A stretch of 64,000 nucleotides of DNA. It comes from Bacteriovoracaceae bacterium UBA6144. Lineage in GTDB: Bacteria; Bdellovibrionota; Bacteriovoracia; Bacteriovoracales; Bacteriovoracaceae. The translations under genes were made by a program, and so were the position numbers. The stretch is taken from the NCBI GenBank assembly GCA_002435705.1, contig DIVA01000052.1, positions 62,001 through 126,000 on the forward strand, read 5' to 3'. The notes beneath the pieces were generated by a model. That model was given only the letters and a program-made list of their open reading frames with translations. It had not been told where the DNA came from and did no database searches. Below are positions 40,893-50,283 of the stretch, one piece after another. Each line of letters starts with the position of its first letter. Position 1 is the first letter of the stretch.

Positions 40893-42629
40893 TTAGAGCT
40901 CTTCGGCGAAGACCTTCTCGGTGATCTTCCAGAATTTTTCTTGCTTACGGGCAATGACAAAAGCGGGCAGTCTTAGAAATTTTTGAATTTTGATTAGATC
41001 TGAAGGTGTCTGGATTTGTGTCTTCAACTCCGGACGCTTGAGATGCGAGCGCAGAAAATTAATATTGAATTTTTTTAAACTCTGCGGGTTTGAAAAGAAA
41101 TGCGCTTCAGACAGGTATTGAGCGTCGGCATCGTAGTAGCGCACTTCCAGATAGGGATTTCCATTTTTATCACTCCGTTCATTGAAAGTGATGTCAGCCG
41201 GCGTGAGGACGTGCGCGTTTTTTGATAGCTTGGCTTGCTTGAGTTTCGAGTCCGCATCAATCAGAGCAACCTGACATCTTTCGCAAGTTTTCGCACTCAA
41301 GTCATTCTCAGCTTCACAGGCGTGACAGAGTTTAAAGCGAAAGCGAAATCCGCAGGGAACTGTCTTATAGGTTTGGGGATTGAGTTTTCCTCCACGGCAT
41401 TTGCGGCCATAGTGTTCGATCACATCTCCTTCAAAATCTACCAGTCCCCAGAAGTCGTTGGGAAAGCCACACTCGGGGCAGTGAATGGTCACGGGGACAG
41501 ATTCTTTAGAAGGTTTTTTATCAGAAATTTCAGGCTTGAAGATATCATGGCCCATGCCGGTGTAGTCGAGCACGAAGCAGTCACTCTTTCCAGGATCGAG
41601 CCTGAGGCCTCGGCCGATGATCTGCTGATACAAACTGTTGGATTCCGTGGGTCTTAAGATGGCAATCACATCCACGTGAGGGGCATCAAATCCTGTGGTG
41701 AGTACAGAAACGTTCACGAGGTATTTAAACTTTTTCAGTTTGAATTCTTGGATAATAAGATCGCGCTCTTTAAGATCCGTTTCACCGATGACGAGTCTGG
41801 CCTGTGACTCTGGGAGATAACTCAGTATTTCTTGGGCGTGTTGGACCGTGCTACTGAAAATCATCACCCCCTTCCGTTCAAAACGCTCGGTGATGTCGAT
41901 GATGTTTTTTACGATCAAAGGAGTCAGGCGCTTTTGATTCTTGAGCAGCTCTTCGACTTCACTCATCGTGTACATGCGACCTTTTTCAGTCAGTTCACTA
42001 AAATCATAACAGGTCACAGGGATGTCGACCTTAACCGGTTGGGTGAGGAATTTATTTTTTATCATAAAGCTCAAAGGCAACTCAAACACACACTGTTTGA
42101 AAAATTTTTTCTGTTCTGACTTACTCTCACCCTGAGGCCCCGTCTCATAGATCCAGCCCAGCCCAAGGCGGTAGGGAGTAGCGGTCAGTCCTAGGATACA
42201 CAGATTGGGGTTATTCTCTTGCAGCTGGGTGATGACTTCTTGGTATTGAGTATCCCCATCATCAGCGATGCGGTGACACTCGTCGATAATCACCAAGGAA
42301 AAATCTCTAAAAAAACTTTTATCGGCGCGTGCGACGGATTGGATGCTCCCAAAGATGGCTTTCTGCGAATCATCTTTTTTATTTAATCCCGCAGAAAAGA
42401 GCCCAGCTGAAAATCCAAAGCTGGTGTATTTTTGATGATTCTGTTCCACTAGTTCTTTGACGTGAGCGAGTACCAATACTCGGCCTCGGGCGATGCGTGC
42501 CAGCTCTGCGATGACAAGGCTTTTACCCGCACCGGTAGGAAGCACAATGAGTGCTGGCTCTCGTGAGCGTTTAAAATACTCTATCGCACGATCGACAGCT
42601 TCTTGTTGGTAGGGGCGCAGCTTATACAT
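40893..42629 (-). CDS. radD: RadD-like DEAD/DEAH-box helicase
   Basis: A 578-residue SF2 helicase that follows E. coli RadD (YejH) closely. Examples are LRPYQQEAVDRAIEYFKR, the Walker A VLPTGAGKSLVIAELARIA, DECHR, GLTATPYRLG, VLTTGFDAPHVDVIAILRPT and QQIIGRGLRLDPGK. The C-terminal zinc-binding part has CPECGF and CHACEAENDLSAKTCERC. RadD acts in repair of broken replication forks together with RecA and SSB. Length and order fit the family. Confidence 0.95.
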   Translation of the reverse strand: MYKLRPYQQEAVDRAIEYFKRSREPALIVLPTGAGKSLVIAELARIARGRVLVLAHVKELVEQNHQKYTSFGFSAGLFSAGLNKKDDSQKAIFGSIQSVARADKSFFRDFSLVIIDECHRIADDGDTQYQEVITQLQENNPNLCILGLTATPYRLGLGWIYETGPQGESKSEQKKFFKQCVFELPLSFMIKNKFLTQPVKVDIPVTCYDFSELTEKGRMYTMSEVEELLKNQKRLTPLIVKNIIDITERFERKGVMIFSSTVQHAQEILSYLPESQARLVIGETDLKERDLIIQEFKLKKFKYLVNVSVLTTGFDAPHVDVIAILRPTESNSLYQQIIGRGLRLDPGKSDCFVLDYTGMGHDIFKPEISDKKPSKESVPVTIHCPECGFPNDFWGLVDFEGDVIEHYGRKCRGGKLNPQTYKTVPCGFRFRFKLCHACEAENDLSAKTCERCQVALIDADSKLKQAKLSKNAHVLTPADITFNERSDKNGNPYLEVRYYDADAQYLSEAHFFSNPQSLKKFNINFLRSHLKRPELKTQIQTPSDLIKIQKFLRLPAFVIARKQEKFWKITEKVFAEEL

Positions 42630-42670
42630 GGCTTAAATTTTAGAAGATTGCTGGCATGATTGTATATGCC

Positions 42671-42895
42671 TTAAGCAGCTTTGGGATTAATCAAGCCTCG
42701 ACGGATATCTCGCACACCAGGACCAAAGTCTTTGATCGCCTGAAGCAGGGTCTTGCGATCAATCTGCAGTGAAGCTTCCCACTTTAAAAGCTCTTCCTCA
42801 CTCGTAGGGTCAATTTTTGCTTGAGGAGGCTCTTTGTAGTAGGCCCCGGGGCTAAATCCATTACCGTTTCCAGCATCAATTTTAAAGCGACTCAT
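42671..42895 (-). CDS. Small DUF3606-like protein
   Basis: A 74-residue protein whose second half reads WEASLQIDRKTLLQAIKDFG then PGVRDIRRGL. This pattern (a helix, then xLxxAIxxxGPxVxxVR) is that of the DUF3606 family of small proteins of unknown role. The first half is polar and disordered. It precedes radD on the same strand with a 41-base gap, so cotranscription is possible. Confidence 0.65.
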   Translation of the reverse strand: MSRFKIDAGNGNGFSPGAYYKEPPQAKIDPTSEEELLKWEASLQIDRKTLLQAIKDFGPGVRDIRRGLINPKAA

Positions 42896-42981
42896 GAGGA
42901 GGATTATACCATACCAAAAAGCTTCTACGAAGTTAGGCGGTGATAGATCACTTTCAGAGGAGAGTTTGACAAAATATAGTC

Positions 42982-44502
42982 ATGAAACGACTCATCTTTT
43001 TGGCACTTATGATTTCCTCAACTCTCTGGGCGCAATCCCCTCAAGAGCACTACTTTTTAAAAGGCTTGCAAACGAGTGAAGAGCTCTTTGAGTTTTTAGT
43101 CTCTCATCCTTGTGAAATAGGCATGGATCGAAGTTGCGATAAACCCATGAGCGCTCGAGACCTGCTTCGCCTTAAAAAGATTCTCAGCAATCTTGAGGAG
43201 TGGAGACTCATCGCTTTTGATGGTTTTGTCCCGATGTCTCATCTTGAAGTGGCCATGCCTTTTGAACTACAGTCTGGAGAGTTTTCGATTGTTGAGAAAA
43301 AAAGATTCAACTGGAGCCGCTTACAAACTGAAACCTGGCAATTGATCACATTAGGATCAGACACAGAGTCACAAAACTTCTTAACTCAAACCCAAATGGG
43401 AGTCTCAGTTAATCTTGTTTTGTACGACAGTTTTTTTCGTTTAACAGAAATTCTCAGTCAGGCTAAAAAACTTCGCTCCATCCTTGAGCGGGATCTTCCC
43501 TTTGAGGGAGCATGGCTTTCAAAAACCTTGAGTCTGGCATTGGATGAGGCGCGCTGGGAGAAAACTCGTTACTCCCTCAAGCTTCTCACTTCCCAAGTCA
43601 ATCGAGAGAGATCTGTTTTTACTGATTACTCTCTTAAGTCTTTTACTGCTCAGCAGATGCAAGAAGGAAGACTTGATGCGCGTGTGAGACAGGTTATGTT
43701 TGTGAAGGGTCAGCTGGAGCAGTCGCAGTTTTTTGAAAAAATCTACAAACTGACAGGTGTGATCTCTAAAATATTTGGCAATACGGCGGGACTCTTTCAG
43801 TTCCGAGAAGGCAAACTTAAAAAGCTATCCAAGTCAGAACTTAACTCCATTCGTCGCACTCTCAGGCCCTTGAGTCTTGTGTTGGAAAAAACACCTTTTC
43901 GTCTCACGGACAAATTTATTCCTGGCTACTTTGGACATGTGGCCATTTGGCTGGGAGAGCCTCAAGAACTCATGGGGTTGAAAATTTTGCATCGAGGCCG
44001 AGTAATTGATTTTCTTGCTCATCCTGATGTGACTCCGCATCTTGAGAAGTTATCTCAGGGCAAACTAGTTCTTGAGGCCCTCAGAATTCCTGGAGTCACA
44101 CTCAATACACTCGAGCAATTTATGGATATTGATGATCTTGTGGTCCTAGACCCTCCGCAGATGAGTCAAGAGAATCAAGCAGAGCTCTTGCTTCGTGCCT
44201 TTCAGCAAATTGGAAAGCCTTATGACTTCAATTTTAATGTAGAGAGTGAAAATGAAATCGTTTGCTCTGAACTCGTCTACACTGTTTATAGTGATAGAGA
44301 GTGGCCCACGGATAGAACCCTCGGTCGTTATACCATTAGCCCAGACCATGTGGCCTGGAAGGCCGTAGAGGAGTGCTTTCAAATCAAACAGCTCTATCTC
44401 AATGGTGAGAAGATTCATGGCAACACTCTGCCTGAGTTAAAACGTGTGCTCCAAAGCAAAGAGGGCCTAGGCTATGAAGCGCGTGTGAGGTGCTTGTTCT
44501 AG
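42982..44502 (+). CDS. Secreted YiiX/YebB-like papain-fold cysteine hydrolase
   Basis: A 506-residue protein with a signal peptide (LIFLALMISSTLWA). Residues ~20-300 are a helical region of unknown type. The last ~190 form a permuted NlpC/P60 domain: FIPGYFGHVAIWLGEP gives the His, GKPYDFNFNVESENEIVCSE gives the nucleophilic Cys, followed by LVYTVYSD. These are the marks of the YiiX/YebB group, thought to be lipid or amide hydrolases. It likely acts in the periplasm or outside. Substrate unknown. Converges with sbtA, with a four-base overlap. Confidence 0.8.
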   Translation: MKRLIFLALMISSTLWAQSPQEHYFLKGLQTSEELFEFLVSHPCEIGMDRSCDKPMSARDLLRLKKILSNLEEWRLIAFDGFVPMSHLEVAMPFELQSGEFSIVEKKRFNWSRLQTETWQLITLGSDTESQNFLTQTQMGVSVNLVLYDSFFRLTEILSQAKKLRSILERDLPFEGAWLSKTLSLALDEARWEKTRYSLKLLTSQVNRERSVFTDYSLKSFTAQQMQEGRLDARVRQVMFVKGQLEQSQFFEKIYKLTGVISKIFGNTAGLFQFREGKLKKLSKSELNSIRRTLRPLSLVLEKTPFRLTDKFIPGYFGHVAIWLGEPQELMGLKILHRGRVIDFLAHPDVTPHLEKLSQGKLVLEALRIPGVTLNTLEQFMDIDDLVVLDPPQMSQENQAELLLRAFQQIGKPYDFNFNVESENEIVCSELVYTVYSDREWPTDRTLGRYTISPDHVAWKAVEECFQIKQLYLNGEKIHGNTLPELKRVLQSKEGLGYEARVRCLF

Positions 44503-45461
44503 CTCATTTGAATGATCATTAAAAATAAGGGCATGCCTAGTGTGATGTTTAAAGGAAAAGTCACACCTAAAGCCATGGGGATATAGAGTCCCGGATCAGC
44601 TTCCGGGGCTGCTAGTCGCATGCTAGCCGGCACAGCGATGTACGATGCTGAAGCCGCTAAGATGGCAAACATGAACCTGTTGCCGACATCCAGTGTTATC
44701 CACTGGCTGGTATAGGCCACAATAACTCCATTCAGGAGAGGGACTAGCAAAGCAATCAGCACGCTGGCCTTACCATAGTCAAAGCAGCCTTTAATCCTTT
44801 TGGCCGTGATCATGCCCATTTCTAAAAGGAAGATGGCCAAGAATCCTTTAAAAATGTCATTGGTAAAAGGTTTAATGCCTTCAGCTTGTTTGGTGTCGGC
44901 AATAATGCCGATAATGAGACTGCCTACAATCATTAAGACTGATCCGTTGGTGAGTGAGTGAAAAACCACTGAGCCCAGAGATTCTTGGGTTGCTACATTT
45001 TTCTGATAGCGCTTCATGAGAGAGACGCCAACGATGATGGCCGGTGCTTCCATAAAGGCCATCACCGCAACCATGTGGCCGCCGTATTCGATTTGACTGG
45101 CTTCTAGAAAATTTGCAGCAGACACAAAGGTGACCGCTGAAACCGATCCATAAGCAGCAGCGACGGCACCTGCGTTAGAGGGACCAAATTTTGGTAAAGC
45201 GAGGTAGAAAAGATAAAATGGAATCACGGCAGAGATCACGAGAGCATAGAGGAGAGAGTAGATGATTTCTTGATTTATGCCACTGTGAGCTAGCTCCTGC
45301 CCTCCTTTAAATCCGATTGAAAAAAGAAGGTAAAGAGAGATAAACTTGACTGAAGGCTGAGGAATTTCCAGATCGCTTTTTACCAATGAGGCAATAATGC
45401 CCAAGAGGAAGAAGAGCAAAGTGGGATTTGTAATATTTGAAATTAAAATGTCTGTATTCAT
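44499..45461 (-). CDS. sbtA: SbtA-type sodium-dependent bicarbonate transporter
   Basis: A 320-residue permease with about ten membrane helices. It fits the SbtA family (former DUF897): NPTLLFFLLGIIASLVKSDL, SIGFKGGQELAHSG, FGPSNAGAVAAAYGSVSAVT, GGHMVAVMAFMEAPAIIVGV and AEADPGLYIPMALGVTFPLN. SbtA imports bicarbonate with sodium. No SbtB (PII-like) partner is adjacent. It is a second bicarbonate system within 10 kb of SulP-DabAB. Confidence 0.92.
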   Translation of the reverse strand: MNTDILISNITNPTLLFFLLGIIASLVKSDLEIPQPSVKFISLYLLFSIGFKGGQELAHSGINQEIIYSLLYALVISAVIPFYLFYLALPKFGPSNAGAVAAAYGSVSAVTFVSAANFLEASQIEYGGHMVAVMAFMEAPAIIVGVSLMKRYQKNVATQESLGSVVFHSLTNGSVLMIVGSLIIGIIADTKQAEGIKPFTNDIFKGFLAIFLLEMGMITAKRIKGCFDYGKASVLIALLVPLLNGVIVAYTSQWITLDVGNRFMFAILAASASYIAVPASMRLAAPEADPGLYIPMALGVTFPLNITLGMPLFLMIIQMS

Positions 45462-45516
45462 GCCGGCATTTTATGTTCATCCACTCTTTCTTGCCAATGG
45501 TTTTGGGAGCCCATGA

Positions 45517-46650
45517 GTGACAATTAAGTTTAATCGATTTGAATGGGCAGGAAGTCTCGGGGATATTGGCACTGATCTGCCGCTACTGATTGCTATGATT
45601 TCAGCAGCTCAGCTGGATATTGCAAGTACTTTTATTATCTTTGGGCTGATGCAAATCGTTACCGGACTTTTCTATGGCATGCCCATGCCGATGCAGCCCT
45701 TAAAGGCCATGGCAGTTATTGTGATTGGCCAAAAAATCCCAGCCCCCACTCTTTATGCAGCCGGCTTTGTGATCGGAGTGATGATGCTGCTCTTCACACT
45801 TTCGGGGGCTTTGGGAAAAATCAAACAATGGATTCCCCACCACGTGGTAAGAGGAGTCCAGCTGGGGCTCGCGTTCTCCCTGTTAAAGATTTCTTTGCTA
45901 AACTATATTTTTACCTCCGATACACAAGGTATCTTTTTAGCCTTCATCTCAGGCATCTTTTATCTATTGGCCAAACAAAAAGCGAAGTTTCCAGCGGCTT
46001 TTATTTTTATTTTTGCAGGAATCATTTATGCCATTGGAGTCAAGGGACAAAACATGGGATTTCTGCTAACTCCCAAAATCTCACTTCCCGTTCTGCATGG
46101 TTTGCAGCTACAGGAACTCTGGCCTGCTTTTTTAATCCTGGCCCTTCCCCAATTCCCCTTGAGCTTAGCTAACTCTGTCATTGCGACTCAACAGACGGCC
46201 CAAGATCTTTTTCCGGCTAAAGGACTCAGTCTCAGGCAGATTGGGTTTACTTACTCGATCGTCAATCTGATCGTTCCTTTTTTTTCTGGTGTCCCTCTTT
46301 GTCATGGCAGCGGTGGACTTGCGGGGCATTATGGATTTGGGGCACGCACAGGTGGCTCTGTGATCATCTATGGCAGTTTTTATCTGCTCACAGGCCTATT
46401 CTTTGCTCATGCCCTTGGAGCAGTGTTAGAATTTTTTCCTGCTTCTCTCTTAGGTATGATACTTTTTTTTGAAGCTATCGTTTTAATCAGTTTGTCGAGA
46501 GATCTAATGTCGCGGCGACAAGAACTGGGAATTGCTCTCATGGTAGGTGCTACTTGTGCTCTTCTGCCCCAGGGGTTTTTACTAGGAACGATGTTAGGGG
46601 TTGTGCTCAGTAGGGCAAAAGATAAAAATTCGCGCGTAGGAGAAAGATGA
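45517..46650 (+). CDS. Putative sulfate/molybdate transporter (MOT1 family)
   Basis: A 377-residue permease from GTG 45517, which has GGGAG upstream; the nearby ATG at 45513 is in another frame. The N-terminus FEWAGSLGDIGTDLPLLIAM and the following GMPMPMQPLKAMAVIVIGQK are hallmarks of the MOT1-like transporters related to SulP. LPQFPLSLANSVIATQQTA and LCHGSGGLAGHYGFGARTGG complete the match. It lacks a STAS domain. The substrate is sulfate or molybdate by family. It overlaps uppP by four bases. Confidence 0.87.
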   Translation: MTIKFNRFEWAGSLGDIGTDLPLLIAMISAAQLDIASTFIIFGLMQIVTGLFYGMPMPMQPLKAMAVIVIGQKIPAPTLYAAGFVIGVMMLLFTLSGALGKIKQWIPHHVVRGVQLGLAFSLLKISLLNYIFTSDTQGIFLAFISGIFYLLAKQKAKFPAAFIFIFAGIIYAIGVKGQNMGFLLTPKISLPVLHGLQLQELWPAFLILALPQFPLSLANSVIATQQTAQDLFPAKGLSLRQIGFTYSIVNLIVPFFSGVPLCHGSGGLAGHYGFGARTGGSVIIYGSFYLLTGLFFAHALGAVLEFFPASLLGMILFFEAIVLISLSRDLMSRRQELGIALMVGATCALLPQGFLLGTMLGVVLSRAKDKNSRVGER

Positions 46651-47405
46651 TGAATACACTTATGGCCTTTATTCTTGGGATAGTGGAGGGGATGACAGAG
46701 TTCTTGCCTGTTTCTTCAACGGGGCATTTGATTCTTGCCTCGAATGCTCTGGGAATTGAGAACAATGAGTTTCTGAAACTGTTTGAGATTGTGATTCAAA
46801 CCGGTGCTATTTTTGCCATTATTTTTATCTACTTCAAAGAACTCTGGGCTGACAAAACTTATGTTATTAAGTTGGCCGTGGCATTTTTTCCAACAGGCGT
46901 TTTGGGATTAGTCGCTTATCCGATTATTAAAAAGCATCTTTTTACTCCTGAAGTCGTTGTGGGTGCTCTCTTTGTGGGTGGGATCGTGTTGATCTTTTTA
47001 GAACAGTTCACAGCGCGTATCCCTGAACGCAAGCAAACTTATCCGCGACTTTTCCTCTTGGGGATTTTCCAGTGCCTGGCCTTCATCCCTGGTGTCTCAC
47101 GTTCTGCTTCTACCATTCTGGGCGCTAAGCTTCTAGGGGCCAGTCGTGCCGAGGCAGTTAAATTCTCATTTCTGCTTGCGATACCAACGATTCTTTCGGC
47201 CTCGGGTTACTCACTTCTCAAGGTAAATCACACACTGAGCACCGATGAGATTTGGTACTTAGTTGTTGGTCTTGTGACTTCATTTGTCTTTGGCTATATC
47301 TCGGTGAAAATTTTTTTAAAGCTGCTAGATAAGAAGGCTTTTGTGATTTGTGGTGTCTACCGAATCATTTTTTCTCTGATTTATTTCTTTGTGTTTATTC
47401 GTTAG
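46647..47405 (+). CDS. uppP: Undecaprenyl-diphosphate phosphatase (UppP/BacA)
   Basis: A 252-residue membrane enzyme with the UppP signatures: ILGIVEGMTEFLPVSSTGHL near the start (catalytic Glu and Ser) and PGVSRSASTILGAKLLGASR (catalytic Arg). It recycles undecaprenyl diphosphate to the monophosphate for peptidoglycan and other wall polymers. It overlaps the MOT1-like gene by four bases. Its 3' end overlaps the convergent acyltransferase by four bases. Confidence 0.96.
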   Translation: MMNTLMAFILGIVEGMTEFLPVSSTGHLILASNALGIENNEFLKLFEIVIQTGAIFAIIFIYFKELWADKTYVIKLAVAFFPTGVLGLVAYPIIKKHLFTPEVVVGALFVGGIVLIFLEQFTARIPERKQTYPRLFLLGIFQCLAFIPGVSRSASTILGAKLLGASRAEAVKFSFLLAIPTILSASGYSLLKVNHTLSTDEIWYLVVGLVTSFVFGYISVKIFLKLLDKKAFVICGVYRIIFSLIYFFVFIR

Positions 47406-48067
47406 GCTTTGCGTGTTCCATCGGGCTGAGTGGAGTTAATAGTATAGTAGCTTCCTGCTGGGATGATTTGTCCTGCAGGAATATTCGTTCCCGGCCCAAG
47501 TGTGCAGAATGCGCCAATAAATGTTCCTTTAGAAATTTTAATGTCTTTAATATAAATGTACATTTTTCCATTCTTTGTCATGGCCACATGAGGGGAGATG
47601 TAGGTTTTATTTCCAATGAAGACGAAATCTTCAAAATGGACATTCCCCCGATCAACGATCTCTACTCCAGGGAGAATATAAACTCCTTTTCCAATTTTTG
47701 ATCCCCACAATCTCAGCCAAGCATTATATAGACCCGGTATCAGGAAGAGCATGCGCTCTAACTGAGGAAAAATCATGAAAATCTTCTGCATACGAAATGA
47801 ATTGATCCATGGGTGGTATTCATTGGGATCAACGAGGGTTGCCCCTTGTTTCATAGGATAGAGGGCATTGAAAAATCGTTGGGTGAGTGGCGGAAGAAGA
47901 TAAATATTGGCCAGGGCCAATATGAAAAAGAGAGGTTGAGATTTTTTTAGACCAAGATAAATTAGTGTCGTAAAACCAATCGCTAAAAAGAAAGCGAAAT
48001 AAATGAGAAAAAACTTAGTAAGATTATAAACCCAGCGGGGCATGACTCGATTCTTCTTTTTACTCAT
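47402..48067 (-). CDS. Membrane-anchored hexapeptide-repeat acyltransferase
   Basis: A 221-residue protein. Two membrane helices occupy ~15-70. The rest has left-handed beta-helix character (IGKGVYILPGVEIVDRGNVH, FEDFVFIGNKTYISPHVAM, ISKGTFIGAFCTLGPGTNIP), as in acetyl- or acyltransferases with hexapeptide repeats. No catalytic His can be assigned with confidence; HVAM is a candidate. It is divergent from the P450 gene, 20 bases away, so both promoters must overlap. It could belong to the lipid pathway downstream, but this is positional inference. Confidence 0.7.
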   Translation of the reverse strand: MSKKKNRVMPRWVYNLTKFFLIYFAFFLAIGFTTLIYLGLKKSQPLFFILALANIYLLPPLTQRFFNALYPMKQGATLVDPNEYHPWINSFRMQKIFMIFPQLERMLFLIPGLYNAWLRLWGSKIGKGVYILPGVEIVDRGNVHFEDFVFIGNKTYISPHVAMTKNGKMYIYIKDIKISKGTFIGAFCTLGPGTNIPAGQIIPAGSYYTINSTQPDGTRKA

Positions 48068-48087
48068 GATTTAGTGTAGCATAAATT

Positions 48088-49440
48088 ATGACCATAAAAC
48101 TTCAGCCGCAGATGCCTCCTAAAGATTTTCTTACAGGCCCAGTTTCTGGGCATATGTTTCAGATGATTAAAGATCGCTTCCAGTTTCTCCAAAAAGCCAT
48201 GTTAAATCAGGGTGATTTTGTCCACTTTAAGTATTTTAGAGATAATACTTATTTAATGCTTCATCCCGATGGCATAAAGCATGTTCTCTCAACGGGGCAG
48301 GCCAAGTATTCAAAGATGGTGCGAGGGACGCAGATGTTAGCGCTTATTGGAGGTCGAGGACTTTTGACCAGTGAGGGTGAGTTTTGGCAGCAGAGTCGAC
48401 GTGTGATACAGCCTTTCTTCATCAAAAAACAATACGCTCGCTATGTAGAAATGATGAATGATTGTGCGCTTAAACTGGTGGCGCGCTGGAAAGAGAGATT
48501 TCTCGACCGTGAGTTTGATCTTTCTCCTGAAATGACAAAATTTACTCTCAACGTTTTAGGACGCTCCATCTTTAATGAAGACTTTGACCCTCATACAGAT
48601 ACGGTTTATGAGTCGCTCAGAGGCTTACTCAATATTACCGAAGATCGTATCGTGCATTTAATCCCACGCAGGGGAAAAGCTAAAAAAGAACAAGATCTGG
48701 CTTTTGCTCGCGAGATGAAGATATTAGAAGACTTAGTGGATGGTTTGATCATTAAAAGTAAAAACGCCACGACCCTAGATCCGGAGAAGAATTTTATTCA
48801 TGCCATGATGGCAAGCAGTGTGGAGTTTAGTGACAAGGATCTAAGAGACCATGTGATCTCCCTTTTGATTGCAGGCCATGAGACGACTGCTACGGCCTTG
48901 AGCTGGTTGTTCATTCTTTTAGAAAATCACCCGACCCATAAAAAGAAGATATTAGACGAGATAGCTCTTATCCCTCAGGAGCAAGTCAGCTTGGAGGAGA
49001 TCGATTCACTGGAATTCACAAAGTGCTGTGCCCAAGAATCACTTAGACTTTATCCTCCTTTCTGGATCATGGGACGTGTCGCTACTCAGGAAGATGAACT
49101 CCTGGGCCACCCCATAAAAAAAGGTGATCGAATTCAAATCAATCCTTATTTCACTCACCATAACCCTCGTTACTGGGAGCAGCCGGAAGAATTTAGACCG
49201 GAGAGATTCTTGCCTGAGAATATTTCCAAAATAAATGAGTATTGCTTCATTCCTTTCGGCAAAGGGCCTCGAACTTGTATTGGAAACCACTTTGCGATGT
49301 TTGAAATGCTAGTAGGAGTGTTTCAACTCTTAAAGCATTTTGATTTTCAGGTCGTGAATGCTCAGGCCATCAAGCCTGATTTTAGAATTACCCTAAGGCC
49401 TGATCAAGAGGTGAAAGTTAAGATTAAAGTGATCAAGTAG
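48088..49440 (+). CDS. Cytochrome P450
   Basis: A 450-residue soluble P450. The I-helix oxygen-activation motif is AGHETTATAL, the K-helix ExxR is QESLRLYPP, the PERF region is EFRPERFLPEN, and the heme-binding loop is FIPFGKGPRTCIGNHFA with Cys397. It looks closest to the bacterial CYP102/CYP110-like fatty-acid-type P450s; assignment to a named family needs a search. Its last 48 bases overlap the convergent UbiA gene. Probable tailoring oxygenase of the neighbouring operon. Confidence 0.93.
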   Translation: MTIKLQPQMPPKDFLTGPVSGHMFQMIKDRFQFLQKAMLNQGDFVHFKYFRDNTYLMLHPDGIKHVLSTGQAKYSKMVRGTQMLALIGGRGLLTSEGEFWQQSRRVIQPFFIKKQYARYVEMMNDCALKLVARWKERFLDREFDLSPEMTKFTLNVLGRSIFNEDFDPHTDTVYESLRGLLNITEDRIVHLIPRRGKAKKEQDLAFAREMKILEDLVDGLIIKSKNATTLDPEKNFIHAMMASSVEFSDKDLRDHVISLLIAGHETTATALSWLFILLENHPTHKKKILDEIALIPQEQVSLEEIDSLEFTKCCAQESLRLYPPFWIMGRVATQEDELLGHPIKKGDRIQINPYFTHHNPRYWEQPEEFRPERFLPENISKINEYCFIPFGKGPRTCIGNHFAMFEMLVGVFQLLKHFDFQVVNAQAIKPDFRITLRPDQEVKVKIKVIK

Positions 49441-50283
49441 AGCTATAAGTATCCAGCAAGCATAAAAAAGCCCGATATAGGCACTACCGATCAAAGTAAT
49501 TTTTTCTTTTTTCACGACCCTACTCAATCGTAGTATCTGGACACAAAAGAGTGTGACAGGAATCCATGATTGAGTCAGGTAAAGCATTGACCCCATGGCA
49601 ATAAAAGCGAACACATCACTTAGAAGCAACGAGGGCATGAAACCCAATGCCTGAGAGTAAGAGCGTTTCCCTGTTTTTTCGTCTCTTGGGTAGAATATTT
49701 TTCGAGAAAATTCATAATAGAGAAATGAGCTCGCAAAAGAAAGCATAAGGATGAGATCCTCATATTGAGGATCCGTGGACCAATGGAAGTAAAAAAGTGC
49801 TGTGATGTAGATCGAGAGAGCGATGTTTATAGGATAAGTTAATATTAAATTAAGCATCATATGTGAGCGCACTATGGCAGATTTTTTCTCGAGGATGAGG
49901 AGAAAAAAAGAATAGGCAATCTGGCCTATGAGAATGGCAAGGACCTCATAACCATTTAGGGCATTTAACGATAGAAAACCGGTGCAACTGATCAAAATAA
50001 AAAAATAGAGATCACGATGCGTTAAGCTTTTTTTCACCAAGGGTCGGTCAGGATTAAAATGAAGATCATATTCATAGTCTTTGATCTCATCCATGATTCG
50101 TAAAAAAAGTAGTGAGAGATAGAGGGTGAGGATTGCGACAATGAGATAGGGTGAAAATTGAAGTGCGTGGCCATGCGTGAGGCAGAGTCCACAGTAGAAA
50201 GCCAAGACCCAATTAAGGGCGAAGTAGAGGTGGACTCCTGGATGGTAGACGTCTCGGCAAAATTGATTTAATTTTTTCATCAT
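49393..50283 (-). CDS. UbiA-family prenyltransferase
   Basis: A 296-residue membrane protein with about eight helices. The first Asp-rich motif is RIMDEIKDYEYDLHFNPDRP, the second region FSRKIFYPRDEKTGKRSYSQ; both resemble the UbiA subgroup with DEFKDxEDD. UbiA enzymes attach prenyl or related diphosphates to aromatic or other acceptors within the membrane. It is the last gene of the eight-gene operon, with a four-base overlap to the PEP-synthase-like gene. It converges with the P450. Confidence 0.85.
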   Translation of the reverse strand: MMKKLNQFCRDVYHPGVHLYFALNWVLAFYCGLCLTHGHALQFSPYLIVAILTLYLSLLFLRIMDEIKDYEYDLHFNPDRPLVKKSLTHRDLYFFILISCTGFLSLNALNGYEVLAILIGQIAYSFFLLILEKKSAIVRSHMMLNLILTYPINIALSIYITALFYFHWSTDPQYEDLILMLSFASSFLYYEFSRKIFYPRDEKTGKRSYSQALGFMPSLLLSDVFAFIAMGSMLYLTQSWIPVTLFCVQILRLSRVVKKEKITLIGSAYIGLFYACWILIALLDHFNLNFHLLIRP

